A program made the translations under genes and the position numbers. A model generated the notes under the pieces. It was not told the DNA's origin. It ran no database searches and saw only the letters and a program-made list of their open reading frames with translations. From JAUNSR01 sp036655755 (GTDB lineage Bacteria; Bacteroidota; Bacteroidia; Bacteroidales; JAUNSR01), in the NCBI GenBank assembly GCA_036655755.1, contig JAVVPN010000054.1:1-19086 (forward strand): a DNA stretch of 19,086 nt. Direction: 5' to 3'. This document shows positions 7,539-15,236 of the stretch, one piece after another; position 1 is the first letter of the stretch, and each line of letters begins with the position of its first letter.

Positions 7539-8831
7539 TTATACAACGGTGATAGCTTTCGGAGCAGAAGCAAGCAGCTGATGGCCGATACGGCAATACA
7601 GGCATTTGTTATGGTCGCAGTATTCTTTTTGAAGTTGCAGTACGGCCTGGCTATCGAATGCGTTGCGAATCGTTAATCCGCATTCACGCCATGCGCGCAC
7701 ATACATGTTGTTTTCGGGCATTAGTTCTTCGAGAAATCCGATGGCGCGCTCTTCGAGTGCCACCTGTCCCGTCTGTGCGGCATAGGCGAACAGAACGGGT
7801 ACGAGCGTATTGATCAAGATCGAATCGACGGTCTGGTTGCCCAGCCCCTTGTTGTGATCTACCGACGGGCGGTCAAACTGATAATGGTTTTCCCAAAACA
7901 AGGAGAGTTTTACCGCAAACAGCTCTTTGAGCTCTTTTAAAGAGGGGGTGCCCACGAATACCGAAAACAGGCGCGGATTGGTATGCAGCAAAGCCGCCAG
8001 CGCGGCAATACGTACTTGCGGGAAAGCTCCGGGGCGGAGCCGGGCAAATCGCCACATGCTGGCGGGGAGTGGCGTAAGCCTGAACTTATGGCGCAGCAAC
8101 GCGTATTCGCGCCGCAACAACAGGTAATAGGGATGCTCGTTGCCCTCCTCCTCTAAAAATCCGGCCTGTCCGAACAGAAACGCTTCGGTCTGCAACAACG
8201 AATCGATATGCTTGAGCAGATAAGCAAGCGGAAGCGAGCGGGCCAGCCGTTCAAACGGGTCGCTGTTGATACCGGTGCCGAAACTGCGGGCCAGCAAGAT
8301 ATAAAACGCTTCCTCCCAATTGCCGGCATAACGCTCTGCCAGTGTTTTCACCCGTTTCGCCTTGGCCAGTATCCGCTCGAGGGCGAGCGCCGTTTTCCAG
8401 TCGCTCAATACAAGGGGATTGATTTCATGTAGCCGGAAGGCGCACGGAATGGTTTGAGGCGAATGGTGCTGCAAGAACGCGTAATCGTTGAAAATATGTT
8501 CGGGCACCTGCATCACGAACTGATCGATCCGATCACCCCCCGTGCGGTATATTTCGGAATCGTGCTTCATCACGACGTTGAGTATCACCGAGTCGTATGT
8601 TTTGTCGGTATGGTGGCCATGCTGATACCAATCGGACGATTGTTGGTGAATCTCTACGTTGCCCGCCCAAACGGTGGCACCGTATTTTATTTTCGCATTG
8701 AAGAAATCGGGCCCGGCGTTGGGGTTGTAAACACCCGCGTCGATCACTTCGAACGGGATGCCGGCGGTGGTGAGACATCTGTTGCCGTCATAAAGGCCAT
8801 ATTTCCAGATGTGGTGAAGCAGTTGTTCCAT
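7539..8831 (-). CDS. DUF2851 family protein, 430 aa, unknown function
   Basis: This is recognised from the N-terminal pattern shared by the Bacteroidetes DUF2851 family: NAGPDFFNAKI (38-48), WAGNVEIH (55-62), SSDW (65-68), HGHHTDKTYDSVILNVV (71-87). A long, mostly helical middle follows. The C-terminus carries a cysteine cluster, C405, C410 and C413, in YCDHNKCLYCRIG, with H407 and H417 nearby, suggesting a bound metal or cluster. There is no signal peptide or membrane segment, so it is likely cytoplasmic. It starts 91 bases from dapB on the opposite strand. The conserved D42, E60 and H62 in the first domain suggest a catalytic site, perhaps nuclease-like, but that is my inference. I know of no established function. 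Confidence 0.88.
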   Translation of the reverse strand: MEQLLHHIWKYGLYDGNRCLTTAGIPFEVIDAGVYNPNAGPDFFNAKIKYGATVWAGNVEIHQQSSDWYQHGHHTDKTYDSVILNVVMKHDSEIYRTGGDRIDQFVMQVPEHIFNDYAFLQHHSPQTIPCAFRLHEINPLVLSDWKTALALERILAKAKRVKTLAERYAGNWEEAFYILLARSFGTGINSDPFERLARSLPLAYLLKHIDSLLQTEAFLFGQAGFLEEEGNEHPYYLLLRREYALLRHKFRLTPLPASMWRFARLRPGAFPQVRIAALAALLHTNPRLFSVFVGTPSLKELKELFAVKLSLFWENHYQFDRPSVDHNKGLGNQTVDSILINTLVPVLFAYAAQTGQVALEERAIGFLEELMPENNMYVRAWRECGLTIRNAFDSQAVLQLQKEYCDHNKCLYCRIGHQLLASAPKAITVV

Positions 8832-8861
8832 GGTAAAAAGAGAATTAAAAGAGGATTTCCG

Positions 8862-8869
8862 TATATTTG
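8862..8869 (+). promoter_or_regulatory. Candidate -7 box (TATATTTG) for dapB-lepB-wbqC
   Basis: TATATTTG matches TAnnTTTG exactly and lies in the 91-base gap between the divergent DUF2851 and dapB genes, 53 bases before the dapB ATG. No convincing TTTG -33 element is present. The spacing would leave a leader of roughly 45 bases. Confidence 0.4.
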
Positions 8870-8922
8870 TGGTTTAAGCAATTTACAGTCAAGTATTCAA
8901 AATATAACATCTATAGAGAGAT

Positions 8923-9639
8923 ATGAAAATCGCATTAATCGGATATGGAAAAATGGGACACACGATTGAGCGCATCGCACGCGAACGTGGCCATGAAATT
9001 GTAGCTATCATCGACAAGGATAATCAACAGGATTTTGAATCGGATGCTTTCCGCTCGGCGGATGTGGCGATTGAATTTTCGATGCCTGCCGCAGCTATGG
9101 AGAATTATGCGAAATGTTTCGCACATCACATTCCGGTGGTGGCCGGTACTACGGGATGGCTCGACCGCATGGATGAGATCAAAACGGCTTGTGCCGACGG
9201 CGCTCAGACGTTCTTCTACGCTTCGAACTACAGCATCGGGGTGAATATCTTTTTCGCTCTGAATAAGTACCTTGCACGCATTATGAACAACTATCCGGCC
9301 TACAATGTTCGCATGGAGGAAACGCATCATATCCACAAGCTGGATGCTCCGAGCGGCACGGCGATCACCCTGGCAGAGGGAATCATCGACAACATCGATT
9401 CGAAAGAGAAATGGGTGGAAGGTGTCGAGCCGAAAGAGAACGAACTGGGCATTACGGCTTTCCGCCGCGATGAGGTGCCGGGCATCCATACCGTAATTTA
9501 CGAATCGCCGGTAGATACGATCACCATCACACACGATGCCAAAAGCCGCGAAGGATTCGCGTTGGGCGCAGTTGTGGCGGCGGAATTCGTAAACGGCCGC
9601 AAAGGATTCCTGACAATGGAAGATATGATGAAATTCTAA
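8923..9639 (+). CDS. dapB: 4-hydroxy-tetrahydrodipicolinate reductase
   Basis: This 238-aa cytoplasmic enzyme reduces 4-hydroxy-tetrahydrodipicolinate to tetrahydrodipicolinate with NAD(P)H, in the pathway to diaminopimelate (peptidoglycan) and lysine. The Rossmann nucleotide site is GYGKMG (7-12), and GTTGW is at 75-79. The catalytic and substrate-binding signature EETHHIHKLDAPSGTA runs from 132 to 147, with the histidine pair H135/H136, K139 and DAPSGTA. It is at the short end for the family (usually about 240-270). It is the first gene of a tight cluster: lepB starts 10 bases after its stop, and no other dap gene is near. Confidence 0.96.
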   Translation: MKIALIGYGKMGHTIERIARERGHEIVAIIDKDNQQDFESDAFRSADVAIEFSMPAAAMENYAKCFAHHIPVVAGTTGWLDRMDEIKTACADGAQTFFYASNYSIGVNIFFALNKYLARIMNNYPAYNVRMEETHHIHKLDAPSGTAITLAEGIIDNIDSKEKWVEGVEPKENELGITAFRRDEVPGIHTVIYESPVDTITITHDAKSREGFALGAVVAAEFVNGRKGFLTMEDMMKF

Positions 9640-9649
9640 TAACATAACC

Positions 9650-11110
9650 ATGACAACAGAAACAAACGAAACAACCGTTACGCGGGGCTTTAAACGCAAG
9701 ATGACGAAGGCGCAATGGATCAAATGTATCATTGCTTCGGTACTTTATACCTGCTGGGTGATCTGGGTGGGCAATCCGTTCCTGATCATCTTACTGCCGG
9801 TAATCATCGATGTGTATTATACGAAGTTTATTCCGTGGACATTCTGGAAAAAATCGAAGAATGCCGCTTTCCGTAAAGTGATGGAATGGGTGGACGCCAT
9901 CGTATTCGCGTTGGTGGCGGTATATTTCATCAACACGTTTTTCTTTCAGAACTATCAGATACCTACCTCTTCGCTCGAGAAGTCGTTGCTGGTGGGCGAT
10001 TACCTGTTCGTGAGCAAAATGAGCTACGGCCCGCGCATCCCGAACACGCCGCTTTCTTTCCCGTTGGCACAGCATACGTTGCCGATCGTCAATACGAAAT
10101 CGTATTTCGACTGGCCGCAATGGGGCTACAAACGCCTGAAAGGGTTCGGCGAGGTGGAACGTTACAACATCGTGGTGTTTAACTTCCCGGCCGGCGATAC
10201 GGTGGCGCTGAAGATGCAGAATCCCGATTTCTATACACTGGCGTACTACAACGGCGGTTCGCAGGCGATACGCCGCAATCCGGCACTCTACGGCGAGGTA
10301 GTTTACCGTCCGGTAGACCGTCGCGAAAACTATGTGAAACGTTGCGTGGGTATGCCGGGCGATACGTTGCAGATTATCAACAACCAGGTATATATCGACG
10401 GAAAAGAGCTTCCGAACCCGAAACAGATGCAGCTCAACTACTATGTGGAAACCAACGGTACCCGTTTTGGCGAAAAGAACTGGGAGGAACTGGGCATCAG
10501 CAAGGATGACCGCGGATTTGAAGACGGAATGGGGCGCATCAACGTGGGTGGACAGCAGATTTCATTTATGGAATATCTTGGCTTTACGCCGAAAGCCGAC
10601 GGCTCGTTCAACCCGATCTATCATATGCCGCTTACGCAGGAGGCACTGAAGAAACTCGAAGCGATGCCGATCGTTACGAAAATCATCCCCGAACCGGGAT
10701 TCATCGCCGGCGAATGTTATCCGCTGGGATATAACGAAAGATGGACCCGCTCGGACTACGGCCCGATCTGGATTCCGAACAAAGGAGCGACCATCGCGCT
10801 TAACCCCGATAACATTGCGCTTTATGAGCGTTGCATCCGCAATTACGAGGATAACAAACTCGAAATCAAAGGGGATAAATATTTTATCAACGGCCAGGAG
10901 GCGACTACCTATACTTTCAAAATGAACTATTACTGGATGATGGGTGACAACCGCGATAATTCGGCCGACTCACGCGCATGGGGATTCGTTCCGGAAGACC
11001 ATGTGGTAGGACGTCCGTTGTTCGTATGGTTATCGATCGACAAGGACAAGAGTCTGTTTGGAGGAGGCATCCGCTTCAGCCGTCTTTTCATGAATGCTAA
11101 GAATTTGTAA
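9650..11110 (+). CDS. lepB: Signal peptidase I, enlarged Bacteroidetes form
   Basis: This 486-aa S26 serine protease of the inner membrane removes signal peptides from exported proteins. Three hydrophobic segments (about 23-40, 42-57 and 82-98) precede the periplasmic catalytic part. The nucleophile region is PTSSLEKSLLVGDYLFVSK (105-123), with S108 as nucleophile. The general base is K230 in YVKRCVGMPGD. The closing box is MGDNRDNSADSRAWGFVPE (431-449). Compared with E. coli, the residue after the nucleophile is Leu instead of Met, and about 190 residues separate the K230 box from the GDNRDNSADSR box, so a large insertion lies between them. It sits 10 bases after dapB and 4 before the WbqC-like gene, so the three are probably co-transcribed. 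Confidence 0.95.
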   Translation: MTTETNETTVTRGFKRKMTKAQWIKCIIASVLYTCWVIWVGNPFLIILLPVIIDVYYTKFIPWTFWKKSKNAAFRKVMEWVDAIVFALVAVYFINTFFFQNYQIPTSSLEKSLLVGDYLFVSKMSYGPRIPNTPLSFPLAQHTLPIVNTKSYFDWPQWGYKRLKGFGEVERYNIVVFNFPAGDTVALKMQNPDFYTLAYYNGGSQAIRRNPALYGEVVYRPVDRRENYVKRCVGMPGDTLQIINNQVYIDGKELPNPKQMQLNYYVETNGTRFGEKNWEELGISKDDRGFEDGMGRINVGGQQISFMEYLGFTPKADGSFNPIYHMPLTQEALKKLEAMPIVTKIIPEPGFIAGECYPLGYNERWTRSDYGPIWIPNKGATIALNPDNIALYERCIRNYEDNKLEIKGDKYFINGQEATTYTFKMNYYWMMGDNRDNSADSRAWGFVPEDHVVGRPLFVWLSIDKDKSLFGGGIRFSRLFMNAKNL

Positions 11111-11114
11111 TTAA

Positions 11115-11759
11115 ATGCCAACCGCATATTTAACCTCAGCCTATTTGGGGCCTATTGAATATTATTCGAAACTCTATCATTACGATCGCGTACTGATAGA
11201 GGCTTTCGATAATTATATAAAACAGACGTACCGCAACCGCATGTTTATTGAGGGAGCGAACGGAACGCAGGTGCTTTCGATTCCGACAGAGAAGGACGCC
11301 GGAAAATGCCTTACCCGCGATATCCGACTTTCGGATCATGGTAACTGGCGCCATCAGCACTGGTATGCCATCCGGAGCACCTATAACAATACGCCTTTTT
11401 TTGAATATTACGAGGATGATCTGGCTCCGTTTTTCGAGAAGAAACATGATTTTCTGTTCGACTTCAACGAAAGCCTGCGCGAATTGATTTGCGAACTGAT
11501 CGGATTCAAACCCAATGTGGACTTTACTTCGGAGTATTTGCCGACAGAGCAGATTCTGCAAAACGGCGACGCCGATTTCCGCGAACTGATTCATCCGAAA
11601 AAGGATTACAAACTGCTCGATCCGGAATACCGCGATGTGAACTATTATCAGTTGTTCGAACAGAAATGGGGATTTACACCTAATCTGAGCATCATCGACC
11701 TGCTGTTTAACATGGGTCCGGAGAGTTTGCTGGTATTGCGCGACTCAATGATAAAATAA
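11115..11759 (+). CDS. WbqC-like family protein, 214 aa
   Basis: The sequence matches the WbqC-like family: an N-terminal GPIEYYSKL region, QTYRNRMFIEGANG (37-50), TQVLSIPTEK (51-60), a basic/aromatic stretch NWRHQHWYAIRSTY (77-90) and a following FEYYEDDLAPFF. WbqC homologues occur in polysaccharide and modified-sugar loci and are suggested to act in sugar or nucleotide-sugar modification, but this branch, found beside lepB, has no proven role that I know of. There is no signal peptide, so it is likely cytoplasmic. The ATG is 4 bases after the lepB stop, implying translational coupling. The gene ends 22 bases before a terminator hairpin. Confidence 0.85.
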   Translation: MPTAYLTSAYLGPIEYYSKLYHYDRVLIEAFDNYIKQTYRNRMFIEGANGTQVLSIPTEKDAGKCLTRDIRLSDHGNWRHQHWYAIRSTYNNTPFFEYYEDDLAPFFEKKHDFLFDFNESLRELICELIGFKPNVDFTSEYLPTEQILQNGDADFRELIHPKKDYKLLDPEYRDVNYYQLFEQKWGFTPNLSIIDLLFNMGPESLLVLRDSMIK

Positions 11760-11781
11760 ACCGAATGGTTATTTCGGATAG

Positions 11782-11801
11782 AAACCCGCTAACGCGGGTT
11801 T
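11782..11801 (+). terminator. Terminator after dapB-lepB-wbqC
   Basis: AAACCCGC (11782-11789) and GCGGGTTT (11794-11801) form a perfect 8-bp stem with a TAAC loop, followed by TCTTATTTA. This is a compact rho-independent terminator 22 bases past the wbqC-like stop codon. Confidence 0.88.
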
Positions 11802-11876
11802 TCTTATTTAAGAAAATTCGCAAATGTGAAATCGAGAGGGATTAATTTTGTAATAATCACAATTTTATACCATCTT

Positions 11877-11901
11877 TATGACCAGTATCTAATTGGTCGT
11901 A
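11877..11901. promoter_or_regulatory. Imperfect inverted repeat just upstream of the DUF6057 gene
   Basis: GACCA (11880-11884) and TGGTC (11894-11898) are a perfect inverted repeat. Allowing one G-T step it extends to TATGACCA / TGGTCGTA. It ends 4 bases before the ATG at 11906. It could be an operator or a leader hairpin. A TTTTG at 11846-11850 is a possible -33 element, but the -7 region (CATCTTTA, 11871-11878) matches poorly. Confidence 0.25.
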
Positions 11902-11905
11902 TACC

Positions 11906-13645
11906 ATGAAAACGCGTCATATCTCATTCTTCATAGCATTGGGTATTTGCCTTTTTGCGGGCATGCAGTATTACGGGAAATACCATTTCTTCTTTATCGA
12001 GCAACATCAGTTATTCCGGTATTCGTTCTTTTACCTTCGCGAACAACTTTTTGAAATCGGAGGAGTGGCCTCGCTGAGTGCCGACTTTCTGATGCAATTT
12101 TATTATGTTCCTTTTTTAGGAGCGCTTATTTCAACTCTTTTACTGACTTCGGTGGGATGGTGTTGTTGGAAACTGCTGCAAAAGCAGCATGTATCCGAGG
12201 CATTTTCGTATTCGGGCATATGCGTGATACTTCCGTTTATCCTGCTGCACCTGTCGAACCATTATCTGCTGAGTGGCTCGATCGCCTTTCTGATGATGCT
12301 GGTGTCACTTCTGTTGACTATCTCGGCCGACGATAAGACAAAAGCGGCAATGATACCGATATTGGCCCCTCTTTTATATGTGGCGGCGGGGCCGGTAGCG
12401 TTTTTTTATCTGCTATTCGGCGCCATTGGATATTGGCGCTTATTTAACCGGCGCACGGTGGCCGGATGGCTAACGGGGTGTGCGGCTACGGCACTGCTGG
12501 CATTCGTCAGCTACCGAATGGGCTGGACGGGCAGTATCAGACAAACATGGCTACCCTATTTTTATTTTGAACCGCGCCTTCAACCCGATTACCTTCTGTT
12601 TCTGCCTTACTGGATATTGGGCTTCTTGCTGATGGCGGGATCGCTTTTATGCCAACACACGATACGCTCCCCTTTTGCGCGGGGCGGCATCGCGCTGGCA
12701 ATGGTAGCTTTGCTTCTGTTTTCGCTTCGGAGTCCGCTAAAGGATGTACGGAAAGACGCACGCCTAAAGAAGCTTGACTATTATGCTCAGACGGGACAAT
12801 GGGAGGCTATCAAAGAAGAGCTGAAAGGGACTGTATCGAACAAACTGTATATGAATTACCTGAACCTGGCATTAGTGAAACAAGGACGGCTCAGCAAAGA
12901 GCTTTTTGATTTCGATCAGCGAAGTACCGAATCTTTGTGGGTGAAATGGAATAAGGCGAGCCATGTTTCTGCGTTGTTGGGGGAGATCGGGTACAATTGC
13001 GGACAAATTGCATATGCTCAACGTATGATATTCGAATCTTCACTGGGATGTCGGTCGGCTATGTCGGGGCGCCATTTACAATACCTGGTAAAAACGAATC
13101 TGATATTCGGGAACTATCCGGTTGCCGAAAAGTATATCCGGATACTCGGACAAACGCTGTTCTATAAAAAATGGGCCGATAAATACAGGGGTTACCTTTA
13201 TGACGATAGCCGTGTACTGGCGGATAGCGAGTTGGGAGTACTCAGAAAGGGACTGCCCGAAAGCGAAGAGCTGATTTCTGAAACCCTGATTACAGATCAC
13301 CTGCGGGAGATACTGAAGAAAAATCCGGGAAACCGACAGGTTGCGGATTATCTGGGCAGCTATCTGCTGTTATCGAAGGAGCTGCCGGCGCTCAAAGATT
13401 TCATTGAAACGTATTATGGAACCGAGGTGCTACCCGTATTACCCCAAAGCATGCAGGAGGCGGTAATGGTGTATGCGGACAACGATCCGGATTACCGGAA
13501 ACGGTATGCTATTTCGCAGCATACCGTGGCTCGTTATAAAAAGTGTGCCGCATTACTTCATGCAAACGAGGGGAACAGGGATATCGCTTCGATTGTAAAC
13601 AGTGAATTTGGAAATACCTTTTGGTATTACCTCATATTCAAATAA
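11906..13645 (+). CDS. DUF6057 family multi-pass membrane protein with helical (TPR-like) C-terminus
   Basis: The protein has 579 aa. The first about 275 residues hold some eight hydrophobic segments, including ISFFIALGICLFAGMQYY, FLGALISTLLLTSVGW, ICVILPFILLHL, GSIAFLMMLVSLLLTI, ILAPLLYVAAGPVAFFYLL, GCAATALLAFVSY, LLFLPYWILGFLLMAGSLL and GIALAMVALLLFSL. After a charged linker (RKDARLKKLDYYAQTGQWE) come about 300 soluble residues of paired helices like tetratricopeptide repeats (YYAQTGQWEAIKEEL, LVKTNLIFGNYPVAEKYIRIL). I recognise this layout as the Bacteroidetes DUF6057 family. The function is not known. The PD40 lipoprotein gene follows after 41 bases in the same direction, so the two probably form one unit: inner-membrane protein plus surface or periplasmic lipoprotein. 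The assignment is by overall architecture, not by a catalytic motif. Confidence 0.78.
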   Translation: MKTRHISFFIALGICLFAGMQYYGKYHFFFIEQHQLFRYSFFYLREQLFEIGGVASLSADFLMQFYYVPFLGALISTLLLTSVGWCCWKLLQKQHVSEAFSYSGICVILPFILLHLSNHYLLSGSIAFLMMLVSLLLTISADDKTKAAMIPILAPLLYVAAGPVAFFYLLFGAIGYWRLFNRRTVAGWLTGCAATALLAFVSYRMGWTGSIRQTWLPYFYFEPRLQPDYLLFLPYWILGFLLMAGSLLCQHTIRSPFARGGIALAMVALLLFSLRSPLKDVRKDARLKKLDYYAQTGQWEAIKEELKGTVSNKLYMNYLNLALVKQGRLSKELFDFDQRSTESLWVKWNKASHVSALLGEIGYNCGQIAYAQRMIFESSLGCRSAMSGRHLQYLVKTNLIFGNYPVAEKYIRILGQTLFYKKWADKYRGYLYDDSRVLADSELGVLRKGLPESEELISETLITDHLREILKKNPGNRQVADYLGSYLLLSKELPALKDFIETYYGTEVLPVLPQSMQEAVMVYADNDPDYRKRYAISQHTVARYKKCAALLHANEGNRDIASIVNSEFGNTFWYYLIFK

Positions 13646-13686
13646 AAGCCACGAAGTCGCCATTTATAACCGAATGTCAAAAATAG

Positions 13687-15147
13687 ATGATGAAACAACA
13701 TAAAATAATATTACTCGCAGGGTGGTTGCTGGCGTGTGCGTGCAACATGTCCCGAATCGATATGCAATCGGATGAGGTGATTGGTATCGTGCCCGATTAT
13801 TGCGGAATCACGGTGCCTTATAATATTGCTCCCCTTAATTTTTCGGTGCCCGGAATTGAAAACGGGTTTATACAGGTGGAAGGGAAGAGAGCCGGAAGAA
13901 AAGTTTTTAAAATATGGAACGGAAATGTGGAGTTTCCGGTTACCGCCTGGAAAAAGCTGTTGGAGAAAGAGAAAGGTGGAAAACTGAAATTTACGATTGC
14001 CACTCCTTCGGAACATGGATTTACGGGATATGCTCCGTTTGAAATAGAGATAGCGGACGAACCGATAGATCCTTTTTTGGTGTACCGGCTTATTGAGCCC
14101 GGATATGAACTGTGGGGCGAAATGGGAATCTATCAGCGTTCGCTGGAAAACTTCCGGGAAGAAGCCTTGATTGAGAATAAGAGTACGGCGATGAACTGCA
14201 TGAACTGCCACTCTTTTTGCGAACGGGAACCGGAAAAAATGCTTTTCCATATGCGAGCGGATTATTCGGGAACCTATGTGATGAAAGATGAGAAATACCG
14301 GAAATTGAATCTGAAAAATTGTGCGGGATTGAAATCACTGGTATATCCTGCGTGGCATCCGCAGGGAAGATTCATTGCATTTTCGACCAATGATACCAAA
14401 CAAGGCTTCCATGTAAATGACCGGAACCGGATAGAGGTATATGATCGCTCATCGGATATCGTATTGTATGATACGCACGAGAACCGGCTATTTACCACTC
14501 CTTTGCTTTATTCGAAAGACCGGTTTGAAACTTTTCCGACATTTTCGCCCGACGGCAAATCGCTTTACTATTGTTCGGCAAAGGCAAGACCGATGCCCGA
14601 CCTATATAAGGAGGTGCATTATGACCTGTGCCGGATAGACTTTCATCCGGAAACCGGAAAGACCGGACAACAGGCGGATACTATTTATAAATCGGAAGCA
14701 CAGAGCAGCGCCTCTTTCCCTCGCATTTCGCCCGACGGAAGATATCTGTTGTTTACCGTTTCGGATTACGGCAATTTTTCAATATGGCACAAAGAGGCCG
14801 ATCTGAAAATGATTGATCTGAAGAGTGGAAAAGAGGTTGATCTGTCGGCATGGAACAGTCGGGAAACAGAAAGCTACCATTCATGGAGCAGTAACGGGAA
14901 ATGGGTAGTATTCAGTAGCCGCCGGATGGACGGGCTTTATACCCGCCCTTTTTTAGGATATATGCGCGCGGACGGATCGGCCGGAAAGGCTTTCGTACTT
15001 CCTCAGAAATATACCCGGTATTACGACGAACTAATGAAATCATACAACATACCCGAGTTCCTGACCCGTCCGGCGAACCTGTCGGCCTATCAGGTTACGG
15101 GAGATTGTGAAGAGTTACTTCCGGATAACTTGGAAGTGATACATTAA
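13687..15147 (+). CDS. PD40/TolB-like beta-propeller lipoprotein with one CXXCH motif
   Basis: The protein has 486 aa (ATG at 13687; a second ATG at 13690). The N-terminus is a lipoprotein signal (IILLAGWLLACACN), with lipidation most likely at C17 (lipobox LLAC). Residues about 30-125 look like a beta-sandwich. CMNCHSFC (171-178) contains a single CXXCH, the covalent haem c motif, with M185, H188 and M189 close after it as possible sixth ligands. From about 215 on there are WD/PD40-type blades: WHPQGRFIAFS, FSPDGKSLYYCS, ISPDGRYLLFTVSDYG, SSNGKWVVFSSRR. It probably sits in the periplasm or on the outer membrane. It follows the DUF6057 gene by 41 bases. Related Bacteroidetes proteins are called TolB-like or cytochrome c-related, but whether haem is bound is unproven. 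No tolQRA-pal genes are nearby, so it should not be called TolB. Confidence 0.85.
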   Translation: MMKQHKIILLAGWLLACACNMSRIDMQSDEVIGIVPDYCGITVPYNIAPLNFSVPGIENGFIQVEGKRAGRKVFKIWNGNVEFPVTAWKKLLEKEKGGKLKFTIATPSEHGFTGYAPFEIEIADEPIDPFLVYRLIEPGYELWGEMGIYQRSLENFREEALIENKSTAMNCMNCHSFCEREPEKMLFHMRADYSGTYVMKDEKYRKLNLKNCAGLKSLVYPAWHPQGRFIAFSTNDTKQGFHVNDRNRIEVYDRSSDIVLYDTHENRLFTTPLLYSKDRFETFPTFSPDGKSLYYCSAKARPMPDLYKEVHYDLCRIDFHPETGKTGQQADTIYKSEAQSSASFPRISPDGRYLLFTVSDYGNFSIWHKEADLKMIDLKSGKEVDLSAWNSRETESYHSWSSNGKWVVFSSRRMDGLYTRPFLGYMRADGSAGKAFVLPQKYTRYYDELMKSYNIPEFLTRPANLSAYQVTGDCEELLPDNLEVIH

Positions 15148-15182
15148 AAACCGGCCTCTGTACGAATACAGAAAGCCGGTTT
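15148..15182. terminator. Two-step hairpin terminator between PD40 lipoprotein gene and amtB
   Basis: The outer stem is AAACCGGC (15148-15155) with GCCGGTTT (15175-15182). The inner stem is CTGTA (15158-15162) with TACAG (15167-15171), closing a CGAA loop. On the minus strand the hairpin is followed by GGTTTTTAA, a good T tail for stopping amtB transcripts. On the plus strand the tail is TTTCCCC and weaker. It lies directly against the lipoprotein gene's stop codon. Confidence 0.82.
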
Positions 15183-15236
15183 CCCCTACATATTACCAAA
15201 CTGAAGTAATCTTCTTTCACAAGAAGTATCTTGAAA

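Noticed and set aside
7286..7605. Several overlapping frames through the GC-rich block on both strands
   Set aside because: They give low-complexity Arg/Pro/Gly peptides, which is what palindromic GC DNA yields, and they overlap well-supported genes.
13687..15147. Naming the PD40 lipoprotein tolB
   Set aside because: It has a lipoprotein signal, a CXXCH motif and an extra N-terminal domain, and no tolQRA/pal genes are near.
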